From an uncultured Anaerolineae bacterium (GTDB taxonomy: Bacteria > Chloroflexota > Anaerolineae > Anaerolineales > UBA11858): a stretch of 8,050 bases of DNA. Within the stretch, counting starts at the first letter, position 1; each line of letters opens with the position of its first letter. This document shows positions 1 to 4,678 of this stretch, piece by piece. The stretch is taken from assembly GCA_937893815.1 (NCBI GenBank), contig CALCSH010000110.1, positions 1 to 8,050 on the forward strand. The letters are read 5' to 3'. Made by a program: the position numbers and the translations under genes. The notes below the pieces were generated by a model, which was given only the letters and a program-made list of their open reading frames with translations, searched no databases and was not told the DNA's origin.

Positions 1-51
1 GGCGAGCGAGGGGGGTGGGGAACTTAGATAACATGGGGGGAGGCAAGAGGA

Positions 52-91
52 AAGACGGAGACGCTGCTTTCGGTCTTCAGTCTCCCGTCTT
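52..91 (-). terminator. Imperfect hairpin behind the epimerase gene, possible terminator
   Basis: Positions 52-62 (AAGACGGAGAC) and 80-91 (GTCTCCCGTCTT) form an 11-bp stem with one bulged base around a 17-nt loop. On the minus strand the stem starts a few bases after the epimerase stop codon and is followed by a pyrimidine stretch (TTTCCTCTT), which is a weak U-tract at best. The loop and right arm also carry GTCTTC twice (73-78 and 87-92), so this may be decayed repeat DNA that happens to fold. Function as a terminator is inferred from position only. I see no gene in positions 1-94; the DNA there is G-rich. Confidence 0.35.
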
Positions 92-94
92 CGG

Positions 95-1078
95 TCAATC
101 GGTATTAATTTCGCACGCCCATTCGCGGTTGGCGTTATACCACTCGACCAGGCGGGCAATGCCATCGTGCAGTGTAACCTGCGGCTCCCAGCCGAGCAAT
201 TGGCCTGCCTTGCTGACATCGGCCCGATTCGCCAGCGCATCGGCGGGGTGCAGGGGGTGGTAGGTAATCTGCGCTTTGCGGCCAATCATTTCTTCCATCA
301 AGGCAATCAAGGCGTTGATGGTAATATTTTCATGCCCACCGAGATTGATAATTTCATAACCAACCGGCTTGAGCGCCTGGATCGTGCCGCGGGCAATATC
401 ATCCACATAGGTAAAGCCGCGTGATTGATTCCCGTCGCCGTTGACGCGCAGCGGAATGCCCTCGCTGATCCACTGGGCAAAGCGGAACATCGACATATCC
501 GGGCGGCCCGCCGGGCCGTAAACAGTGAAGTAGCGCACAATGGAAACATCCAGCCCGTTGAGATAGTGGTAGGCGTGTGCCATCGCTTCGGCGCCTTTTT
601 TGCTGGCGGCATAGGCCTGCAAGGGAAGGTCACTGGAAGCGGTCTCCGGTGTGGGTAAGGGCGCATCGCCGCCGTAAATACTGGAAGTAGACGCCAAAAT
701 GAATTTGGGCACTCCAGTGCGTTTGCACAGTTCCAGCAAATTGAGCGTGCCGGTCATGTTGGTATCGACATATACCCAGGGGTCTTCAACACTGGCGCGC
801 ACTCCAGCGCGAGCGGCCAGATTAATCACGGCGTCAAACGTCGGGACGTCAGGACGTACGAGCGTTTCTAGAATTTGCTTGTCGGAAATATCCAGGTGGA
901 TAAACTTGAAATTCTTTTTGCTCTTGAGACGCTCAAGACGATAATCCTTCATGCGTACATCGTAGGCGTCGTTCAAATTGTCCACACCGACCACGGTATG
1001 CCCGGCGTCCAGTAACATTTCCGCAACACGCGAGGCAATAAAACCAGCTACCCCGGTAACTAAATAATTATTTGGCAT
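95..1078 (-). CDS. NAD-dependent nucleotide-sugar epimerase, UDP-glucuronate 4-epimerase-like
   Basis: A 327-residue extended short-chain dehydrogenase/reductase. The N-terminal Rossmann fold has the NAD-binding loop GVAGFIA (residues 9-15) and an acidic residue, D33, after beta-2 for the adenine ribose. The catalytic set is a serine in ASTSSIYGG (130-137) and Y156-x3-K160 (YAASK). The blocks NLAARAGVRAS (86-96), RYFTVYGPAGRPDM (182-195) and RGFTYVDDIARG (220-231) are typical of UDP-glucuronate 4-epimerases and related UDP-hexose epimerases. Length is normal for the family. It should act in the cytoplasm, inverting C4 of a UDP-sugar through a 4-keto intermediate. It lies 224 bp behind a UDP-GlcNAc 6-dehydrogenase gene in the same direction, so UDP-GlcNAcA to UDP-GalNAcA is a plausible reaction (inference). 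The ATG at 1078 has GGGAAAG upstream as a modest ribosome site. One oddity: the third glycine of GxxGxxG is alanine (A15). Confidence 0.9.
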   Translation of the reverse strand: MPNNYLVTGVAGFIASRVAEMLLDAGHTVVGVDNLNDAYDVRMKDYRLERLKSKKNFKFIHLDISDKQILETLVRPDVPTFDAVINLAARAGVRASVEDPWVYVDTNMTGTLNLLELCKRTGVPKFILASTSSIYGGDAPLPTPETASSDLPLQAYAASKKGAEAMAHAYHYLNGLDVSIVRYFTVYGPAGRPDMSMFRFAQWISEGIPLRVNGDGNQSRGFTYVDDIARGTIQALKPVGYEIINLGGHENITINALIALMEEMIGRKAQITYHPLHPADALANRADVSKAGQLLGWEPQVTLHDGIARLVEWYNANREWACEINTD

Positions 1079-1096
1079 ACACTTTCCCTAAATCTC

Positions 1097-1145
1097 GAAG
1101 AAGGGGTGTGCATGGGAACTCTGCCCCTACGCACACCCCTTCTTC
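1097..1145. repeat. Perfect 15-bp inverted repeat in the wbpA-epimerase gap
   Basis: GAAGAAGGGGTGTGC (1097-1111) is the exact reverse complement of 1131-1145. The 19-nt loop can pair further (GGG 1114-1116 with CCC 1124-1126). It lies about 20 bp upstream of the epimerase ATG and would form a very stable hairpin in that gene's leader. No T-tract follows on either strand, so it is not a classical intrinsic terminator. It could be a transcript-processing or pausing structure, or an independent small dispersed repeat; the GTAGGGGC motif inside its minus strand resembles other intergenic repeats I recall from such genomes, which I cannot verify here. Confidence 0.75.
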
Positions 1146-1171
1146 AAATAATAACTACATTGGGTAGATTG

Positions 1172-1304
1172 AAACTTGACTCTACTGCAAAAAGCCGATG
1201 ACGGAGATGTCCGCCGGAATATATGGGAGTGGTGGCTTCGCCACCCCCCCCATATATTCCGGCGGGAACACCTGCACGGTAGTTTTTTCAGTGGAGTCAA
1301 ACTT
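1172..1304 (-). mobile_element. MITE-like inverted-repeat element with 6-bp target duplication (copy 1)
   Basis: The element proper is 1178-1298 (121 bp). Its ends are imperfect inverted repeats, GACTCTACTGCAAAAA (1178-1193) against the complement of 1283-1298, matching at 14 of 16 positions. Inside is a perfect 17-bp palindromic arm pair, CCGCCGGAATATATGGG (1211-1227) and 1249-1265. Inside that is a tight GGTGGC-TTC-GCCACC hairpin (1231-1245). The two halves differ between terminal repeat and palindrome (1194-1210 versus 1266-1282), which gives the element an orientation. AAACTT is present directly at both outer edges (1172-1177 and 1299-1304), as expected for a 6-bp target-site duplication. 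There is no transposase, so mobilisation would have to be in trans. The right duplication overlaps the wbpA stop codon by two bases without changing it. A second copy begins at 7998. The strand given matches the reading direction in which copy 2 begins. The parent family is not recognised. Confidence 0.8.
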
Positions 1305-2619
1305 ATAAACGGAATACTTTGGGATTACTACGCTCCGCGCTGCCCAACGCGTTGCGGGTATCGACAATACATTTGGCTGATTTGAGAATCTCGGAATAAT
1401 CATAATCGCTGTGGTTGGTGACAATCACCACGCAATCGGATTCTTTCACAGCCGCCATTTGATCGGGTACGCTCTGTAATTCGAATTCATCTTCCTTGAT
1501 GGCCGGGATGTAGGGATCATGGTAGCTAACATGAGAGCCACTCTGCTCCAAAAGTCCGATCACATCCAGCGCCGGGGATTCGCGCAGGTCGTCAATATCG
1601 GGTTTATAGGCCACACCCAAAACCAGCACTTTGCTGCCCTTGAGGGCTTTGCCTTGCTCGTTAAGCGCGTCCTGCACTTTGCGGGCCACGTAACGCGGCA
1701 TGCCCAGGTTGATCTCGGAGGCCAGTTCGATGAAACGGGCGGTGTAGTTCAGCGAGCGCAACTTCCAAGAAAGATAGAGCGGATCGATGGGGATGCAGTG
1801 CCCGCCCAAGCCGGGGCCGGGAGTGAACTTCATAAAGCCGAAGGGTTTGGTGGCAGCGGCGTCGATGACTTCCCAGACGTCAATCCCCAAGCGGTCGCAC
1901 ATCACGGCCATTTCGTTGACCAGGCCGATGTTGATCATGCGGAAGGTATTTTCGAGCAATTTCGCCATTTCGGCGACTTCCGAAGATGTCACCGGGACAA
2001 CGGTCTCCAGCGCGCCGCGGTACCAGGTGGCCGAAACTTCAGAACAGGCTTCGGTGATTCCACCGATCACCTTGGGGGTATTAATGGTCGTCCAGTCTTC
2101 CCGACCGGGATCAACCCGTTCGGGTGAAAATGCCAGGAAGAAGTCTTCCCCAACCATCAGATCGGTATCATCCCCTAACTGGGGCAACAGAATTTCACGC
2201 GTTGTGCCAGGGTAGGTGGTCGATTCGAGTACCACGACCATGCCAGGATGCATATATTTGGCAAGCTCTGTGGTCACGGAAAGAATGAATGAGAGATCGG
2301 GGTCGCCAGTTTTGCGCAGCGGGGTAGGCACGCAAATACTGACCGCGTCGGCCTCGGTCAGCGCCGAAAAATCTGTGGTGGCTTCGAGCTTGCCCGCCTT
2401 GACCAGTTTGGCAACCAACTCCGTGGGCACATCCTGAATATAGCTCTCACCTTTCTTCAGCTTCTCAATTTTGCGGACATCAGGATCGATGCCCATCACA
2501 TGAAACCCGGCTTCGGCAAACACGGTCGCAAACGGCAGGCCGACATATCCCAGGCCCAATACGGCAATTTTTGCGGTTTTGTTTTCCAATTTCTCGATCA
2601 GTTGTTTTTTTGTATCCAT
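1303..2619 (-). CDS. wbpA: UDP-N-acetylglucosamine 6-dehydrogenase (WbpA/TviB-type nucleotide-sugar dehydrogenase)
   Basis: A 438-residue member of the UDP-glucose/GDP-mannose dehydrogenase family. It is expected to oxidise C6 of a UDP-HexNAc in two NAD-dependent steps to give UDP-N-acetyl-hexosaminuronate for surface polysaccharide. The N-terminal NAD domain has GLGYVG (22-27) followed by an acidic strand end (GIDPD, 43-47). CVPTPL (96-101) and ESTTYPGTT (132-140) are family blocks. The central domain holds K220 and N224 in the pattern AKLLENTFR. The nucleophile is C275 in GPGLGGHCIPIDP (268-280); the wording of that block points to the WbpA/UDP-GlcNAc branch rather than UDP-glucose dehydrogenase. 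The C-terminal UDP-binding domain includes GVAYKPDIDDLRESPA (335-350). The ATG at 2619 is preceded by AGGAAAG at good spacing. The stop codon directly abuts a MITE-like element. GlcNAc against ManNAc or hexose substrate cannot be settled from sequence alone. Confidence 0.93.
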   Translation of the reverse strand: MDTKKQLIEKLENKTAKIAVLGLGYVGLPFATVFAEAGFHVMGIDPDVRKIEKLKKGESYIQDVPTELVAKLVKAGKLEATTDFSALTEADAVSICVPTPLRKTGDPDLSFILSVTTELAKYMHPGMVVVLESTTYPGTTREILLPQLGDDTDLMVGEDFFLAFSPERVDPGREDWTTINTPKVIGGITEACSEVSATWYRGALETVVPVTSSEVAEMAKLLENTFRMINIGLVNEMAVMCDRLGIDVWEVIDAAATKPFGFMKFTPGPGLGGHCIPIDPLYLSWKLRSLNYTARFIELASEINLGMPRYVARKVQDALNEQGKALKGSKVLVLGVAYKPDIDDLRESPALDVIGLLEQSGSHVSYHDPYIPAIKEDEFELQSVPDQMAAVKESDCVVIVTNHSDYDYSEILKSAKCIVDTRNALGSAERSNPKVFRL

Positions 2620-2663
2620 ATTATCTTTCCTAGTCCGGTCAGGCCGGGATCAAAATTTCTTAT

Positions 2664-2718
2664 CACCAAGACACGAAGAGAAAAAGTGCAAAAATACCTT
2701 ACCCTTTGTGTCTTGGTG
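2664..2718. repeat. Inverted repeat of the CACCAAGACACGAAG type upstream of wbpA
   Basis: CACCAAGACACGAAG (2664-2678) pairs with CTTTGTGTCTTGGTG (2704-2718) with 14 Watson-Crick pairs and one G-T wobble, leaving a 25-nt A-rich loop. On the plus strand the right arm is followed by a run of eight T (2724-2731), so it looks like a rightward terminator, yet no plus-strand gene precedes it. On the minus strand it would lie in the wbpA leader or between the glycosylase operon and wbpA. I recall very similar arms as dispersed intergenic repeats in environmental bacterial genomes; that needs a search. Confidence 0.65.
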
Positions 2719-2734
2719 GTGAATTTTTTTTGCT

Positions 2735-2762
2735 GTGCGCCTGCACCGGGCCGCAGGCGCAC
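2735..2762 (-). terminator. GC-rich hairpin downstream of the uracil-DNA glycosylase gene
   Basis: GTGCGCCTGC (2735-2744) and GCAGGCGCAC (2753-2762) form a perfect 10-bp stem with an 8-nt loop. It lies 46 bp after the glycosylase stop codon on the minus strand, the right place for the end of the uvrD-tsaE-tsaB-udg transcript. No U-tract follows on that strand; an A-tract does. A role in 3'-end protection or factor-assisted termination is therefore an inference from position. Confidence 0.4.
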
Positions 2763-2808
2763 GTGTGCAAGAATTCCACTCGCAAGCCACTAATTAAACC
2801 ATACTTCA

Positions 2809-3435
2809 CTAGAACAGGCTCAACTGCTGTGGTGCGGATTTTTCTTCCGGGGGTTCAACTTCGATCTCTGGCACACTCTCGGCAGTTGCTATCAGGTGTG
2901 GCAAATTGGCGAAATCGGCTGCGACGGTCGCGCGCAATGATGGTTGGTGCAGCGCCGCGGCTGGGTGATACATGGGGATCACCAGACGCCCTTTAGCCCG
3001 CATTGCCATTCCATGCACATCGCTGATTTTAGCATTGGGAATAAATTTCGACATCGAAAAGCGCCCCAGCGTAACAATCACCCGGGGGTTGATGGCCTGA
3101 ATCTGGCGCTCCAAATAAAAATCACAAGCGACCAGTTCTTCAGGCTTCGGGTCACGGTTTCCCGGCGGGCGGCACTTGACAACATTGCCAATAAAAACTT
3201 CGCTGCGTTTCAGCTCAATCGAATCCAACAATTCATCCAGAAAACGCCCTGCCGCGCCCACAAAGGGTTTACCCTGCTCATTTTCATGGAATCCCGGCCC
3301 TTCGCCGATGAACATAATTTCCGCACCCGGCGGGCCGTAACCGGGGACTCCATATTTGCGGGCATAATGCAGTTCGCATTTCTGGCAAGCTTGCACTTCT
3401 GCGGCAACTTGCGCCAGAACTTCTTCTGGGGTCAT
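2809..3435 (-). CDS. udg: Type-4 (Fe-S) uracil-DNA glycosylase with C-terminal clamp-binding motif
   Basis: A 208-residue family-4 uracil-DNA glycosylase, expected to excise uracil from DNA in base-excision repair. Four cysteines fit the [4Fe-4S] ligand pattern: C17-x2-C20, C88 and C104 (C-x15-C). Motif A is GEGPGFHE (44-51), followed by GKPFVGAAG (55-63), which forms the uracil pocket. Motif B is YHPAAAL (156-162). The protein ends in QLSLF (204-208), identical to the bacterial beta-clamp binding consensus QL[S/D]LF. I chose the ATG at 3435 because AAGGAG lies 9 nt upstream and it clears tsaB by 13 nt; a start at 3507 would overlap tsaB by 59 bp and add 24 residues unlike the family. The stop is a tandem TAG TGA. 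It is the last gene of the leftward cluster and is probably co-transcribed with tsaB. Confidence 0.93.
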   Translation of the reverse strand: MTPEEVLAQVAAEVQACQKCELHYARKYGVPGYGPPGAEIMFIGEGPGFHENEQGKPFVGAAGRFLDELLDSIELKRSEVFIGNVVKCRPPGNRDPKPEELVACDFYLERQIQAINPRVIVTLGRFSMSKFIPNAKISDVHGMAMRAKGRLVIPMYHPAAALHQPSLRATVAADFANLPHLIATAESVPEIEVEPPEEKSAPQQLSLF

Positions 3436-3444
3436 TGAGCGCGT

Positions 3445-3450
3445 CTCCTT
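3445..3450 (-). promoter_or_regulatory. Shine-Dalgarno site of udg built into the tsaB stop codon
   Basis: On the minus strand, TAAGGAG contains both the tsaB stop codon (TAA, 3451-3449) and a strong Shine-Dalgarno core (AAGGAG, 3450-3445), 9 nt before the udg ATG. This fixes the udg start and suggests that ribosomes finishing tsaB can restart on udg. Confidence 0.8.
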
Positions 3451-4117
3451 ATCCGGGGATGGGTTCGCCGTGATGTAAATAGATGGGGGATAACAAAGTC
3501 GGATCATCTACCTGAGCAGATTGGAATCGCCCCCAGGCCAATTCTGCCAACATAGCCGGGCGTCTCAGTGATTGAGCCGGGGAGGCCAACCGAGCATTTT
3601 CATTCTCCTGTGAGAAACGCCGCCGTAAAACGGCGCTCAACTCACCGGCCACGCGGGTAGGGCGCTCGAACACGGCCACGCATTCATCCAGAGTCAGGTT
3701 TTCCAGGCGCCCAGTGGATTGGTATCTTCCGTTTTCTACCCGGTACCATCCCAGAGCCAAGCGCTTGCGGCCGGCTTCAACCACCGCGGCGAAATCGGGT
3801 TCAACGACTGGTTGGGATGCAGCCACGATATCAAAAGATGGGATGCCAACCACAGGAATATGACAGCTGAGCGCCAATCCTTTGGCAAATGCCATTCCAA
3901 TGCGGAGGGCGGTGAACGATCCCGGGCCAAGGGCTATGCCGACGGCTTGTAAATTCTGGCGGTCAGTTTTGGTTTTCAAGAGTAAATCTTGCACGGCGGG
4001 GCCAAGCTCTACGGTGTGATACCTTTGGCTGATCCAGGCCATTTCACCGATCACGTTGGCGCCGTCATATAAAGCGATTCCCACCATGCGCGTGGATGTA
4101 TCTATTGCCAATAACAT
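3449..4117 (-). CDS. tsaB: TsaB, tRNA t6A37 threonylcarbamoyltransferase complex subunit
   Basis: A 222-residue TsaB/YeaZ homologue of normal length. TsaB is the dimerisation partner of the catalytic TsaD and bridges to TsaE. Together they transfer the threonylcarbamoyl group to A37 of ANN-decoding tRNAs in the cytoplasm. The N-terminal ASKHA-fold signature MLLAIDTST (1-9) and the block GPGSFTALRIG (64-74) followed by KGLA (79-82) are diagnostic. There is no metal-binding HxxxH as in TsaD, as expected for TsaB. TsaD and TsaC are not in the window. The ATG at 4117 was chosen because the protein then begins on the conserved first strand, GGAG (4128-4125) lies 7 nt upstream, and its A is shared with the TGA that ends the upstream tsaE frame (TGATG). 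A TTG at 4168 would add 17 residues unlike the family. Confidence 0.93.
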   Translation of the reverse strand: MLLAIDTSTRMVGIALYDGANVIGEMAWISQRYHTVELGPAVQDLLLKTKTDRQNLQAVGIALGPGSFTALRIGMAFAKGLALSCHIPVVGIPSFDIVAASQPVVEPDFAAVVEAGRKRLALGWYRVENGRYQSTGRLENLTLDECVAVFERPTRVAGELSAVLRRRFSQENENARLASPAQSLRRPAMLAELAWGRFQSAQVDDPTLLSPIYLHHGEPIPG

Positions 4118-4230
4118 CAGGCTACTCCAAAAATCTGGTTGCGGAAACGTCGTAGCATTTTCTGGCAACCCTCACCCAATGCCGAAAATAACAACTGCCG
4201 CCGGGTTTCATCGAGCCAGGTCATCTGCAC
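4117..4230 (-). other. Continuation of the tsaE reading frame after an in-frame amber codon
   Basis: Immediately after the TAG at 4233-4231 the same frame stays open for 37 codons (beginning VQMTWLDETRRQLLFSALG) and ends in a TGA at 4119-4117. That TGA shares its A with the tsaB ATG, the classic layout of two coupled genes. The residues suit the C-terminal strand and helix that TsaE proteins carry after the conserved EW and ADRI blocks. Restoring one sense codon, for example TGG for Trp, would give a 166-residue TsaE. I read this as the original 3' end of tsaE, now separated by a nonsense change or by a sequence error. Reinitiation within it is possible, but I see no well-spaced ribosome site. 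Confidence 0.75.
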
Positions 4231-4617
4231 CTATATGCGTTCATCGGGCAGAGCGTCTTCAATGCGGTCGGCCCACTCTACCACGACTGGGCCTTCATCA
4301 AGCATAGTCTCCAAATCTAGATCAATTACATCCGCCGCACCGCGTAAGCGATACGCGTCAAGATGATAAAAACGTTGCTCACCAGAATGGCGGTAGACAT
4401 TGACCAACACAAACGTTGGACTGGAAACCGGGTCAAGCGAACCCCACCCGGAGGCGATACCTTGCATCATGGTGGTTTTACCCGCGCCTAAATCACCAAC
4501 CAAACCAACCAGATCGCCGGGGTGCAGCATGGCGCCTAAACGCATCCCCACACGCCGGGTCTGCTCAGCACTACGGCTGATAAGTTCAAAAGAATGCTGT
4601 TCGAAAACAGGGGACAT
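4231..4617 (-). CDS. tsaE: TsaE, t6A37 system ATPase, C-terminally truncated by an amber codon
   Basis: A 128-residue TsaE (YjeE family) P-loop ATPase that drives TsaB-TsaD turnover in tRNA t6A synthesis. Visible motifs in order: the LISRSAEQTRRVG N-terminal block (12-24), Walker A GDLGAGKTT (41-49), the switch-like SSPTF (65-69), HLDAYR (85-90) and the VVVEW block with E114-W115 (111-115), then ADRIEDALPDERI. All core ATPase residues are present. The frame is stopped by TAG at 4233-4231 although TsaE-like coding continues to 4117, so the product lacks about 38 C-terminal residues. Start at 4617: nothing upstream looks like TsaE, and this ATG has no Shine-Dalgarno but a -10 box 8 nt before it, suggesting a leaderless message. 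A start at 4719 would run through the promoter and overlap uvrD. Identity is firm; whether the truncated form is real or functional is not. Confidence 0.88.
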   Translation of the reverse strand: MSPVFEQHSFELISRSAEQTRRVGMRLGAMLHPGDLVGLVGDLGAGKTTMMQGIASGWGSLDPVSSPTFVLVNVYRHSGEQRFYHLDAYRLRGAADVIDLDLETMLDEGPVVVEWADRIEDALPDERI

Positions 4618-4633
4618 ATTTATAATTATACCA
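4618..4633 (-). promoter_or_regulatory. Extended -10 promoter of tsaE, predicted leaderless start
   Basis: On the minus strand TGGTATAAT (4633-4625) is a consensus -10 with the extended TGn element. Seven bases separate it from the tsaE ATG, so transcription should begin at the ATG or one base before it. There is no good -35 at 17 bp (AACGTT), which an extended -10 can compensate for. No Shine-Dalgarno precedes this ATG. It gives tsaE-tsaB-udg a promoter of their own behind uvrD. Confidence 0.65.
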
Positions 4634-4651
4634 ACTTGCCAACTTTTAACG

Positions 4652-4673
4652 TTCAAACGATAGTAGGTTTGAA
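4652..4673. repeat. Short inverted repeat upstream of the tsaE promoter
   Basis: TTCAAAC (4652-4658) and GTTTGAA (4667-4673) form a 7-bp dyad with an 8-nt centre in the uvrD-tsaE gap. It starts just after the uvrD stop codon, and its promoter-proximal arm overlaps the expected -35 region of the tsaE promoter. It could be an operator or a weak 3' hairpin of uvrD; no U-tract follows. Confidence 0.35.
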
Positions 4674-4678
4674 TGTTA

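Noticed and set aside
66..95. CRISPR-like short repeats (GTCTTC twice)
   Set aside because: Only two six-base copies 14 bp apart; no array, no spacer regularity and no cas genes.
1178..1298. Intrinsic terminator for wbpA
   Set aside because: The T-runs lie about 17 bases beyond the stem on either strand, and the terminal repeats plus target duplication fit a mobile element better. It may still influence transcript ends.
1176..1424. Small open frames of 69 and 80 codons across the inverted-repeat element
   Set aside because: They read through palindromic DNA and the 3' end of wbpA, with no ribosome site or protein-like composition.
1519..2127. Long plus-strand open frame of 202 codons inside wbpA
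   Set aside because: It lies antisense within a gene with full family motifs; its translation is low in recognisable structure and it has no ribosome site.
4118..4168. TTG start at 4168 for tsaB
   Set aside because: The added 17 residues are unlike TsaB N termini, and GGAG sits properly before the ATG at 4117.
4231..4233. TAG reassigned to an amino acid in this genome
   Set aside because: udg and holB both end in TAG at the natural end of the protein, and udg has a second stop right after it, so genome-wide recoding is unlikely; local suppression remains open.
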